Source: Anthoceros angustus (lineage: Eukaryota; Streptophyta; Anthocerotopsida; Anthocerotales; Anthocerotaceae). From it: 64,000 bases of DNA. How positions within the stretch are numbered: the first letter of the stretch is position 1; each line of letters begins with the position of its first letter. A program made the translations under genes and the position numbers. The DNA is taken from contig MU008162.1 of NCBI GenBank assembly GCA_010909165.1, positions 806,001 through 870,000 on the forward strand, in the 5' to 3' direction. Below, in pieces: positions 35,931 through 46,329 of this stretch. The notes beneath the pieces were generated by a model. The model was given only the letters and a program-made list of their open reading frames with translations. It was not told where the DNA came from and did no database searches.

Positions 35931-36349
35931 GTCTTGACAATCCGGACAAGCTGATACGCAGGGAGACTCACATCTGTCGTGCAACAATACACTGGGGTAT
36001 CGGATGGTCTGGTACTAATGCCCAAGGATGATGATGTCATCAAAAACAAGGAGTACAATGCAATGCAGCCTGCAGCCCAAGAGCGGGGCCCGGCTATTGC
36101 ATTTTAAGTGCATGGCTGTGGATATAGCTGTAGGGTGGACCATACATGGGACTCCGAGATGAAGAAAGAGGCTTTGGAGGGATATTCAGAACGGGGCCGC
36201 TGTTTCCCGGTTTTGCCGCTGCCTCGATCATCGAGCCAGATAAGGGGCAGGGACGAGAAGGGTTTGAGCAAACGGAACCCTTATTTAGCATTCCAGGTCC
36301 AAGCTCCTTCCACATCATCGCCAATGGCCGTCGCCATGGCGCAGAATGT

Positions 36350-36480
36350 GTGGCCAAGTTGCCACATGCAGCCAAGTTGCCACATGCCATGGCATTCTGG
36401 CCGCGACTTTCGCTGCCCTGGGAACATTGGAATATCCACCTCAATTTCCGTTACGGCGGAGCTTGTGGAACCCGGCGGAA
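36350..36480. promoter_or_regulatory. Upstream block shared with PAP-2
   Basis: A segment upstream of PAP-1 ('ggcattctggccgcgacttt' to 'ccgttacggcgg') matches 45430-45495 upstream of PAP-2 in the same orientation relative to the gene. It also carries an 18 bp tandem repeat 'gccaagttgccacatgca' near 36351-36388. Conservation between duplicates suggests promoter or 5' sequence copied with the gene. No specific element is demonstrated. Confidence 0.5.
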
Positions 36481-36760
36481 GCGCCACACATGCTCTCCAG
36501 TCCCAGCCATCGCCTTTCTTTCCATGTATAGGGGCATCAATGGCCATCCGACATCGATCTGCATGCCTGCAAAGGTACATGGAGGCGATAACTTTCACAT
36601 CTATCGATACCCTGCAGTACACAAAAATTACGGGATGTGTGCATAGTCGATAACGATGCCATCCACAGCAAGTCTACCGAAGAATACATCCAGCGCTTGA
36701 TTGAGCATGATCTAGTTATTAGGTGAGCTTGGTGGGAGTGCTAACCTAGGCTAAGCATGA

Positions 36761-37012
36761 TGCCTGGACAGATCGCGCAACGCAGCGTGGGGAAGCTTTG
36801 CGGAATTCATGAAAACGGACACCAGGCTTCCCTGCACGGAACATCCTGTGGGGCCTGGAGGAAGCCTTCGCTGGCCCCGCCCCGGACTCAGCACCCTCCT
36901 GATGTACACAAGAGCCAATATTAATGCCATGGCCAAGGCCGAGAGCTCCAAGATGAGCCCCATCACCACTGGATTACTGCCCAAGATTTTGCCCTTCCAA
37001 CTTCACCTGTTG
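36761..37012 (-). pseudogene. P450 N-terminal fragment (copy C, inverted)
   Basis: The minus strand encodes the same P450 start as copy A: hydrophobic anchor, 'LPPGPTGCSVQGSLVSVFMN' and 'LPHAALRDLSR'. Homology breaks at 'gatctgtccaggca' (36761-36774), the same place where copy B begins. Nothing beyond about 75 codons is present. Confidence 0.75.
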
Positions 37013-37049
37013 TTGCCACCCAGTGTCGATTCTGCAAATCAAGTGCCTC

Positions 37050-37562
37050 TTATCACACACATGCTCCTCATCTTCTGTTTGTTTTCATCAAGTTGCCCTC
37101 TCTCAAGATCTCTAGACGGAGACCTTCGTTCTACTCGAGCCTCAAGTGGGTTATGACGAGCAGGCAAACGCAGTTGAAGCGTACTTCAATGGCCACGACC
37201 ACACTCTTCAGCACAAACGAGAACACTCTTCAGCACATCAAACGAGGAGATAGGTTGGGGAATAATTTGATGTTCAGTTGAGTCCTAGTTCCAGCTCCCA
37301 GCTCCAGTGAACTGCCGCTCTGAAATCCATTCGTCGGTCGGACGATTTAACAGAGCCACTGGTTTCTGGTTGCTGCAGCCCTGTTCATTTCATCACCCCA
37401 GGAGGCGGCTCGAAGGCTTACGGAGGGATCGATGGTCGTGACGAGTTGGATGGGCTTGCCTTCGCTTTTGATGACCAAGGCTTCATCTCTGTATCAATGG
37501 CAATGACGCGTTCGGTTGCATTCTGCACACCTCAAGACTTGAGAAAATGAGAAGCCAAGCCG
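37050..37562 (+). pseudogene. Inverted PAP 3' fragment
   Basis: In the plus orientation it matches the PAP-1 extra intron (37051-37147), exon 6b ('[14 protein letters not shown]', 37148-37240, with a 22-25 bp internal duplication 'aacactcttcagcac') and exon 7 (37378-37560, 'HFITPGGGSKAYGGID'-like but frameshifted). It lacks the stop region and all earlier exons. Together with the tRNA-Gly at 37.8 kb it mirrors 33.8-34.5 kb. Confidence 0.8.
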
Positions 37563-37708
37563 TCCTGATTTCAGATTCTCCACTGGCCCTACCTGCTCTG
37601 CTGCTCATGACGAACGAATGCCGCCGACTCCCGAGCACCTCCCTCACGTACATATTTTCCAAGGAAGGCCATCGAGCACCTCACACGCGCATTTTCTAAG
37701 ACCGGCAA

Positions 37709-37778
37709 AGTCCGAGAATCACTTATCAGCACCGCACCTGCACAGTCCGAGAATCACTTATCAACACCGCACTTTCTA
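37709..37778. repeat. 35 bp tandem duplication
   Basis: 'agtccgagaatcacttatca' followed by '.caccgcac' occurs at 37709 and 37744. It lies in the spacer between the PAP fragment and the tRNA. Confidence 0.85.
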
Positions 37779-37811
37779 AGAAGGGTAAACTTCAAAACGC
37801 CTGCAGTGAGA

Positions 37812-37883
37812 TGCGTCTGCCGGGAGTCGAACCCGGGTCTATTGCTTGGAAGGCAATTATCCTAACCGTTGGACTACAAACGC
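37812..37883 (-). tRNA. tRNA-Gly(UCC)
   Basis: The minus strand folds as a complete 72 nt tRNA. The acceptor stem is GCGTTTG/CAGACGC with one T-G pair. The D arm has GGTTAG, the anticodon stem is ATTGC/GCAAT with loop CTTCCAA (anticodon TCC), and the T arm is CCGGG.TTCGACT.CCCGG. It has no intron, and no CCA is encoded, as expected for a nuclear gene. Internal A and B boxes (TAGTCCAACGG and GGTTCGACTCC) support Pol III transcription. Confidence 0.95.
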
Positions 37884-37889
37884 GTTTCC

Positions 37890-38340
37890 TGTCATGCAAT
37901 GCACCATTTTATATATTGAAACTTAAAAAATTCCTGCCCACCTCTCAAGGGCGACTCCTGGAGTGCCGCGTGTGACTCCAGAGTCGGGCCCACGTGCTAT
38001 CCCCGGTTTTCGGTCATCACCTGCTCGACGTGACACCAAATCTCTGTTAACAATTTTGGTGAGGGGAAGGCCTGGACGCCTGGAAGGCGGGGTTTTTTAG
38101 TGAAGTGGTGTGCTGTTTGCGAATGCTACTCAACCACGAGCCTTCCAGCTCGTCTCCTCTGCACTGAACGATCTTCATCCGCCCAATTCCTGTGCTGCGC
38201 ACGCTGCCACTTTAGCTACGTGTATGTAGTGCTGGAGAGCATGTCCCAGGGAGGACGTTGAGCTTTTCAGGAACCGGATTGCACGCGTTCAGCTCTCGCA
38301 GCTGCCGGGGGTGGGCGCAGGCAGTGCAGATCCTTCCGCC
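37890..38340. promoter_or_regulatory. Upstream region of the V-ATPase A gene
   Basis: This 450 bp spacer separates the tRNA gene from the V-ATPase start codon and must hold its promoter and 5' UTR. No convincing TATA box was identified. The last ~100 bp have UTR-like mixed composition. Confidence 0.4.
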
Positions 38341-41300
38341 ATGGGCTCCTCTGCTCAAGATCGCTCTACCACCTTTGACGATGGCGAGAAGGAGAGCGAG
38401 TACGGATACGTGCGGAAGGTGAGACCGGTGTCCTCGGCCGCTGGTTGGCGGAGATGCTGTCTTCTCTTGCTTTTTGCTGTGGTAGGGTTTGAGTGCGCGG
38501 TCTTGGTGTGGAGGAGCTCGCAATTTGTTAGATTGCCTTGAGCTGGTCAGATCTGTGTGAGTTGGAGTGGTGCTTTTGCCTGCGAGTTGTTGAGCGGTGG
38601 GAATGCCGTTACAGATCGCAGCGACTGCGTTTGATGACGCTGCGGTGGCTTGCATTGTTGCGGTTGGACGCGCAGTGGGAGATACGTAGAATGTGGACGA
38701 GGGCCACCGTCTTGCGGTGATGACTAGAGTGTGCTAATTCGTGACTGGGTTTTTGGGAACTTAGCGACTCGCATTATGAACCAAATGTGTGCAGGTTTCG
38801 GGGCCCGTTGTGGTGGCCGATGGAATGGGAGGTGCAGCTATGTATGAGCTTGTTCGTGTTGGGAATGACAATCTTATTGGAGAAATCATCCGACTGGAGG
38901 GTGACTCTGCCACCATTCAAGGTGAGTACAACCATTAGGTTCATTTTTTAATGGTCGCAAACGTGAACGAGAGGGAGAACTCAACTCCGGGACGTTTTAT
39001 TGAGATGCCTGTCTCTTGGAGTTGAGTTGCCTGTCTCTTTGAGTTGAGTTGCCTGTCTCTTTGAGTTGAGTTGAGGTGTCTTTGTTCCCCTGGGTGCTAA
39101 TCAATCGGGGCCTACAGTGTATGAAGAGACTGCAGGGTTGACGGTGAATGATCCAGTGTTGCGCACACACAAGGTGATGGTCATTTTCATCGCCTTCCTT
39201 CCTTCAGTGATTTGTTTGATCGGTGAAGCTGTGTGATGGGAATTTCCACACTGCATTTGAGTTTCCGTAAAATTCATTAGCTTCTGGCAAGCTCCATAAT
39301 CATCGAGGTGTTTTCTGAGTGCAGCCTCTCTCAGTGGAGCTGGGACCTGGAATCATGACCAACATATTTGATGGGATCCAGGTGCTCCCTTTTCTCTGAC
39401 CTCGGATCTGGCTCTTGCTGTACAGCCCGTTTGTCTTTGCCAGTTCAGATGTAACACTGCAACCATATCAAGCCAATGTCTAAAATGTGTGCCTTTACCA
39501 TTTCAGCGGCCTCTGAAGGCAATTGCCCTTGCATCTAAAGATGTCTACATTCCTCGGGGAGTGGCTGTCCCTGCTTTGGATCGGAAGACACTGTGGGAGT
39601 TCAATCCTACTTCCTATGGTAAAGAGTACACAGATGACTGCTTTGTCAAGTACTGTATTTGGAGATGGACCAACCTATTCCTCTAACCCACCCATCTGTA
39701 CCGGCAGGCGTTGGAGATTCAATCACTGGAGGTGATATTTATGGGGTACAGTCCTGGTGATCTTCTCATTGGTGCTTCGAGTGAGATTTGTTTGTCTTGT
39801 TTGCATAATTCTGCTGCTTCTTGACTGAGTTTGTCAATGTGTGCTGCTGTTGTGCAGACAGTGGTTGAAAATACTCTTATGGATCATAAGGTTGCGCTAC
39901 CTCCAGGGGCCATGGGGAAAATTACCTTTATAGCACCACCTGGTCAATACGACCTTGAGGTTGAACCACTTCTATTTGTCCTCATCAGTGTTTTCTGCGT
40001 TGTTGCCCTGCCGGGCTGCTGAGTTTGTCCATGACCTTTATGCAGGATACAGTCTTGGAACTTGAATTTCAAGGGGTGGTGAAAAAGTATCCAATGCTAC
40101 AGGTGTGGTCTATTGGACGACCTACATGTCCTTTTACCATGTGGTCGCATCATTGGTTGTTTTTCCATAAAGCGATTGACCTGTTGAGCGTTTGTGTGAT
40201 TTCCTGTTACAGACGTGGCCTGTGCGGAGCCCACGGCCATTTGCAGCAAAACTTGCGAGTGATACTCCTTTGTTGACTGGTCAGGTGCGTCAAAATATTG
40301 AAGAACTTAGTCTGAAATAGTTCCTTTTTCCAAGCTGCAAGCATGGAGTGATCATGCTGCTCAATGTCGTTTTGCTTTTGTTCTTCAGCGTACCCTAGAT
40401 GCCTTGTTCCCTGCAACGCTTGGTGGCACATGTGCTATTCCTGGGGCTTTTGGATGTGGAAAGACAGTCATCAGTCAATCCCTCTCAAAGGTACTGTATT
40501 ACAGGGAAAAGTTTTTATGTTAATAATTTTTTCTCCAAGCTGTATCTGTATGAAGCTGAATCGACCTTCTGAGCAAATGTTTTAAGTGAGATCAATTTAG
40601 CTCTCACTTGAAGATGTACACTGTGGTAAATATGCTGTCTTATTCTGCATGTTCTCTGTTGTGTAGCCTCTGACTTCGTATGGTTACCGTGCAGTATTCA
40701 AATTCCCATGCTGTCATCTATGTGGGCTGTGGAGAGCGAGGAAATGAGATGGCAGAGGTGTGTATTTATTTGATCTGTGTTCATGTATTCATGGAACTTG
40801 CAAAGCTGAGAGAGTTGATGAATGTGACGTTTGTTCTGCAGGTGCTCATGGACTTCCCGAAGCTAACAATGCCCCTTCCTAATGGAGAACAAGTGTCTGT
40901 TATGAAGCGGACTACCCTGGTTGCTAACACATCCAACATGCCCGTTGCAGCTCGAGAGGCATCAATCTACACAGGTGGGAGTCAGGCACTTATCACACAA
41001 TTCAACTTCATTGGGTTTGGTGGACCCTTTAAAGTGAAGAATTCTATAGGGATTAACGTGCTATGACTTTGGATTCAGGCATTACACTGGCAGAGTATTA
41101 CCGTGACATGGGCTACAACGTGAGCATGATGGCTGATTCCACATCTCGATGGGCTGAGGCTCTTCGTGAGATCTCTGGGCGGCTGGTAATGCCTTGTTTG
41201 TGACCAACTACCAGATTGTAGCGGTTGCCGTTTTTTTGCAGTTTGAGACTTCTGTTCAGATGACTTGTTCTTTCCCCTGAATCTGGTGTCCCATGGATCT

Positions 41301-42620
41301 GGTTTGCTAAACAAGTGGGGGTGGCTGTAGGCTGAGATGCCAGCAGACAGTGGATATCCAGCTTATTTGGGTGCACGTCTGGCCTCATTTTATGAGCGCG
41401 CCGGAAAGGTGAAGTGTTTGGGAAGTCCAAGCCGGACAGGTACTGTGACTATAGTGGGTGCAGTGTCTCCTCCTGGTGGAGACTTTTCGGACCCAGTGAC
41501 GGTTGCCACTCTTGGTATTGTCCAGGTAATCTTGTCTGCACTGCTGCCTCTAAATTAATGAAATAGTTGCTTTCCCTCATACGGAAGTGTTGAATGTAGG
41601 TCTTTTGGGGGTTGGACAAAGAGTTGGCCCAGCGGAAGCACTTTCCATCCGTGAACTGGCTGAAATCATACTCCAACTACACAAATGTATGACATGTCTC
41701 TGTTTCTTACAATCTCTTGGTCGATACTCGCTGCCTAAATCTTGATGACTGTATCTGATCCCACTGCCAGGCACTCGAGGCATTTTATGAAGATTATGAC
41801 ACGGACTTCATTAACATCCGTACAAAAGCACGTGAAATTTTGCAACGAGAAGATGAATTAAAGGAGATTGTTCAGGTAAGTTGTGATCTCTCAAGGACCT
41901 CCTAGAGCCTTAGCTAATTCTGGTGCATTGCTTACTATCCTCATTTTACAGCTTGTAGGCAAAGATTCTTTGGCTGACACAGACAAGATAACGCTGGAGG
42001 TTGCGCGACTCTTGCGTGAGGATTACCTTGCTCAAAATGCTTTCACTGAGTGAGTACAGATTTTAAAGAGTGGTTATGTGGTCACTTAAACCTGGTTGAG
42101 CTCCTTACTGTCCCTGGCATTGCTACATTACAATGTGTCTGTTGTGCAGGTATGACAAGTACTGCCCGTTTTATAAGTCAGTTTGGATGATGCGGAACAT
42201 GATTCACTTTTATACACTTGCCATTCAGGCAAGCTATTTCTTACTCACTAATTGGAAAGTATTCAGGTGTGCTTAATTTCTGTCGGACTTTGCATAACCT
42301 ACCACGTATGTTACAACAGGCTGTAGAGCGGAAAACTGTGGACGGAGCACAGAATATAACTTATGATAGAATCAAAGGAAGACTAGACGGCTTGATTAGA
42401 GCTCTAGTGTGAGTATCCATCTGAGCTCCTTTTCACTTGTATTCTTCTGTTACATCGCTGCTTCATCCTTTGAAGCAACCTCACGCATTTTCATTTCCAT
42501 GTTTGCAGAGCACAAAAGTTTGAGGATCCTGCTCAAGGTGAAGACCAGCTAAAGGCGAAATTCCAGTCTCTGTATGAAGATTTATCTACCGAATTCCGCA
42601 GCCTTGCTGAACAATATTGA
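38341..42620 (+). CDS. VHA-A: V-type H+-ATPase catalytic subunit A (20 exons, 622 aa)
   Basis: Nucleotide-binding catalytic subunit of the V1 sector, which drives proton pumping into vacuoles and Golgi/TGN. Exons: 38341-38418, 38795-38921, 39118-39173, 39325-39381, 39507-39618, 39708-39745, 39858-39959, 40046-40102, 40213-40284, 40389-40490, 40695-40757, 40842-40974, 41079-41185, 41331-41525, 41600-41686, 41771-41875, 41952-42049, 42150-42228, 42320-42408, 42509-42620. The sum is 1869 nt with an open frame, and 622 aa matches the family length of about 620. The Walker A loop GAFGCGKT is at residues 252-259, followed by '[12 protein letters not shown]', '[20 protein letters not shown]' and '[10 protein letters not shown]', all subunit-A hallmarks. 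The intron after residue AIQ begins with GC rather than GT. A 22 bp minisatellite lies in intron 2. The gene is convergent with PAP-2. Confidence 0.97.
39006..39071. repeat. 22 bp x 3 minisatellite in V-ATPase intron 2
   Basis: Three head-to-tail copies of 'tgcctgtctctttgagttga'+gt occupy 39006-39027, 39028-39049 and 39050-39071. Only the first differs, by one base. Confidence 0.95.
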
Positions 42621-43285
42621 TCAAAAGTACAGATGTTTGTGGACTCCCAGTGCGGTGTCTATCTGCGTCATGGAGCATCTTCATAATGGTGCTGAGTTTT
42701 GCCTCATAATGGTGCTGAGTAAATGTCAGGCTGGGCTGCAATTTATGATGTAGTTCACTTGCTACCTGGGCTGGCTAATGGTCATGCCATTTGTGGAGTT
42801 TGTATGTGGGAGGAAAGCAGGTCCCATGTTTTTTTGCAGTGCTAGAAGCACGGTTGAGCTCGATGGGCGAGATTTGACAGGTGGTGTAACTTGCTATTCG
42901 CAGTTTGTGAAGTAAGAAAGTGTTTAACCTAATCGGTTATTGAGGGTACCGTGGGGGTTGTGAGTTGCATAGATATCGAACGTTCCGGACATTGGATATT
43001 TGAAATCCTCCCAATTTCTATGTGGACATTCTTTTTTATTCCAAGTAATGTCCAACTAATGTACAACATGATTTATAGGGCGCTATTTGTTCAATCTGTT
43101 GGTTTCCTCCAATTCGAGGAAGGATCATTGGGGGGGTTTATCAGCCCTCGGTCTAACAACTACCTCAAGTGTCTAATTGTCTTTCGAACATCTTGTATGT
43201 AAGGAGAAGCATAAGTTCTACACTGCTTGTGAACTAGGCCGGGCTAAAATCTACGTGGCTAGTCTAGCTTACGGGTAATACCTCC
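42621..43285. other. Convergent intergenic spacer (V-ATPase A / PAP-2)
   Basis: It holds the 3' UTRs of the two convergent genes. A short duplication ('cataatggtgctgagt') occurs at about 42672-42722. No gene is seen. Confidence 0.6.
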
Positions 43286-44985
43286 TCATTTCTTTAAGTC
43301 CAAGGTGTTGAGAATATTACCGAACGCATCATGGTACACAATGTGGCACAAATTTGGTGCCATGGATACGGATATGAAACTTTGCCCGTCATAAGCAAAT
43401 CGAACACCATTCAACTTGTCAGGGGCAGCAATCCCTTGCCAAGCCTTGGAGCCCCCTCCCGAGGTGATGAAGTGAACAGAACTGCAGCAAAATAGAAACC
43501 ACTGTTACTCATTCCTTCCAGCAAATTTCAGAGACGCTTTCATGAAAAAAAAAAAAACATTTCCCGCACCTGTCTCTTCGTTTGATGTGCTCCACACAGT
43601 GGTCATGGCCATTGATGTAAGCATCAACGCCGTTTGCCTCCAGGATTGGAGCGACTTGGTCTAAAAGCTCTTGGGTGTCCCCATGATGGCCCACGCTACG
43701 GATTGTGTGATGTCCGAAAACTAATTTCCATGGAGCCGATGAGCTTTTCAGTGCTGCATCTAAATCCTGTTCACAACTGAGAAGATGTCAAAACCCGATA
43801 GACCACCCAGTACATTAATGGCAGAACCTGGAACATGACAACCTATGCTTCTGTACGAATTCTTGGGTATACCTGAAGTTGCTTCTTCAACTGTTGTTCC
43901 CGAGGCAACAACCCTCTCCAATCAAAAGTCACATTCGATTGAGGCACCCAGTACTCGTTCACAAACGGGGAGGTGTCGAAGAAAAACATGTCAACAACAC
44001 TGTCGCACACTCCTGCAGGTCGTGAAACGGACATGAGATACCAAGTCCCACCCTGCAAGTCCTGAAACTATGTGTAGCAAGAGGGCAGGGCAGGGGAATG
44101 GCCTTCTCACCCTCTGTAGATGGAGCGCACAAAGAGCGCTGCAGCTGAAACTCTCGCTTGCAAAACCAGCGTGGATCACGCTCCACGAGGGCTTCATCCA
44201 GCTGTGCGAGGGTGTCACCCATGTAGTCATGGTTCCCTAGAACTGCAAGGCAGCAGCAAAAGCATAAAGGAGGCGCTGAGTCCAGAATCACACGTCCCCT
44301 TAACACGACCAACCCCCACATTCTCCGGGTGTCACTCACTTGTGTACCATGTCCTTTGCAAGCTAGGTGCCGTATAAATGTTCTTGAACGACAAATCAAA
44401 CTTGGGGTCATCCACTCCCGTCAATCCTGATGGGTAGAAATTGTCGCCAACGGAGACGACAAACTCAATGTCCAGCTCCTCGCCTACCCTGCCCATCTGA
44501 CAGCATGCCCCGATTGTGAGACACATACTTCAAGCACCGATCTCATGCACCAGCCAAAGGCTGTCAACACCAGCACAAACCTGCTTCGCAACCTCGGACT
44601 GGTTATACTCTCCTTCCCGTCCCCAGTCACCAAGCACCAGAAAATTGAGAGGATATTGAGGAGTCGGAGCGGGCTTCGCAAGGCGGTTGCCGTAATTTGC
44701 CGAAGCCAGCCAGGACGCCACACATCCCAAAGAAAATCCCACCAGCAGTGCAACAATCAGCTTCAAAGCTAACCCCCATTTCTTCCTCCCCGAGTCCGCC
44801 ACCTGCAACCCACATATCCCCTCAATTCCAGCGTAGAACCAACAGCCTCAAGTCCCTCAAAAAAATCAAGACTGATGCAGAGCTGGCGAGCTGTGCAGGT
44901 GGGTGAGGCAGAATTGCACCTGAGGACAAGCGGACAGAAGCCCAAGCTCTTCATCCCGGAGCGGTCTAATCGACCAAACTGCCAT
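43286..44985 (-). CDS. Purple acid phosphatase PAP-2 (7 exons, 369 aa)
   Basis: Paralogue of PAP-1 and a phosphate monoesterase with a dinuclear metal site. Exons on the minus strand: 44920-44985, 44581-44802, 44340-44496, 44111-44242, 43873-44012, 43570-43766, 43286-43481. They sum to 1110 nt with no internal stop. Exon 1 encodes a 22-residue cytosolic start ([19 protein letters not shown]). Exon 2 carries a hydrophobic segment ([19 protein letters not shown], about residues 33-51), so the product is a type II membrane or secreted protein. Metal blocks: GDWGR at about 80, GDNFY at about 113, GNHD at 151-154, VFGHH at 255-259 and GHDH at 292-295. The extra intron of PAP-1 is absent here. The upstream sequence shares a block with PAP-1, indicating duplication with the promoter. 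Confidence 0.92.
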
Positions 44986-44989
44986 GATG

Positions 44990-46325
44990 ATTTCTTGGGG
45001 GAGAAGCTCAAACCCCCGCGGTGATTGACAGACAACCTCTCCTGTTCCAGCGTGCTCGGATCTGTTTCCCACCAGAGAATAAAATCGGCTGTACGTCCAC
45101 ACGAAATTCGGAATTCCAGACGAGGCGGAGGGGAACTCGAAGAGAGGAGATTTGTAATGCGGCCGTACGGCAGGTGTGTTACACAATACATGGAAGGAAG
45201 ACGTGCGGGCGACGGTGTAGCGGAGATTGTGGGTTGCAGCCCGCGGTGCCACCAGCTTCGACGCAAGCAGGCAGAGTGTGAGTGGCCGCCGCTTACCAAA
45301 TCGCGCCGCGTCTCCGATCAGTCAGATCGAGAGCGCGAAAGATCGGCCGATCCAAGCAACGCCAACGCCAACGGCATCGCACCGAATATACGGCGAATAG
45401 GAACTTGTTGCCGTCTTGCCACGCCAGGGAATGGCATGCTATCGCGGCCGCGACTTTCGCTCCGGTCGGAATATCCATTTGCCGTTACGGCGGTTTTCGC
45501 GCGACCCGACTGGTTTCATCTCGTTGAGAGACTACACGCTGGTCCCTGCCCGCCTCCAGGGCGGGCGTTGTTAATTGTTAATTTTGGAGGGGCAAACGGA
45601 GCCGGAACTGTGGACAGAAGTCAGTACTATCATGTATGCTAGGTACGTCATAACCTTCCTTTCCAGGCTCTAACCCGCAATGGAGACTGGACTTCCAAGC
45701 AGATGGCACTCGTCCCTCCATACGCAACAGGCTGTCTACTGTCACCACTGCGATACCAAGAGTGAGCCTTGTCCGGCGACTCATAAGGACGCACTTCACC
45801 ATGAAGACATCACCGAATAGAGATAGAATGCTGGTTGGAGTTTTGTAGCGACCACAGGCCCGCTGTTTCAAGTTCCATGTGCTTGGTACATTTGCTGATT
45901 TGCTTCACATCTGAATTTGCCGCTTTCATGGTTTGTGCTTGAGCCGGCTGGACCTGGCACCAGAACCAGCTATCTTGCACCTCATCCGATGGGCTGAGTC
46001 TTTCTGTCGTTGGGCTGCCTCAAACTGTTGTCCTCTGTCAAAGAGGAGATTGTTCTCTTTCATTAGGCTTCTTCCCTTCCCTGTTATAAAAGGTTCTGAG
46101 TCTCCATCTGTGCACCAACGGCACCTTCAGGCTTGCAGCAGGCCCGCTCATCAAACCAAGCTGGAATCCTCTCGTATTCGGCACCTCCGATTGAAAGGCT
46201 AGAGGGATACTCCGTGCTTTTGCAGGAGAATAGTTCACGCTCACGACCCCAAAATTGTTACCCAGAACCACCGAGCAGGCACAGTTCCTCTCATATGGGC
46301 AGCAGCTCCATCCATCCGTCGGAGA
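44990..46325. promoter_or_regulatory. PAP-2 upstream region and spacer
   Basis: It contains the block shared with the PAP-1 upstream region at 45430-45495 ('ggccgcgactttcgctccgg...ccgttacggcgg'). Open frames here are short and change composition without any domain. The rest, to 46.3 kb, is spacer downstream of the coiled-coil gene. Confidence 0.45.
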
Positions 46326-46329
46326 GACG

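Noticed and set aside
44530-44815. Starting PAP-2 at the first codon of the exon 2 frame
   Set aside because: That frame opens with a TTG just before a splice acceptor. The exon at 44920-44985 supplies an ATG in phase and matches the PAP-1 first exon.
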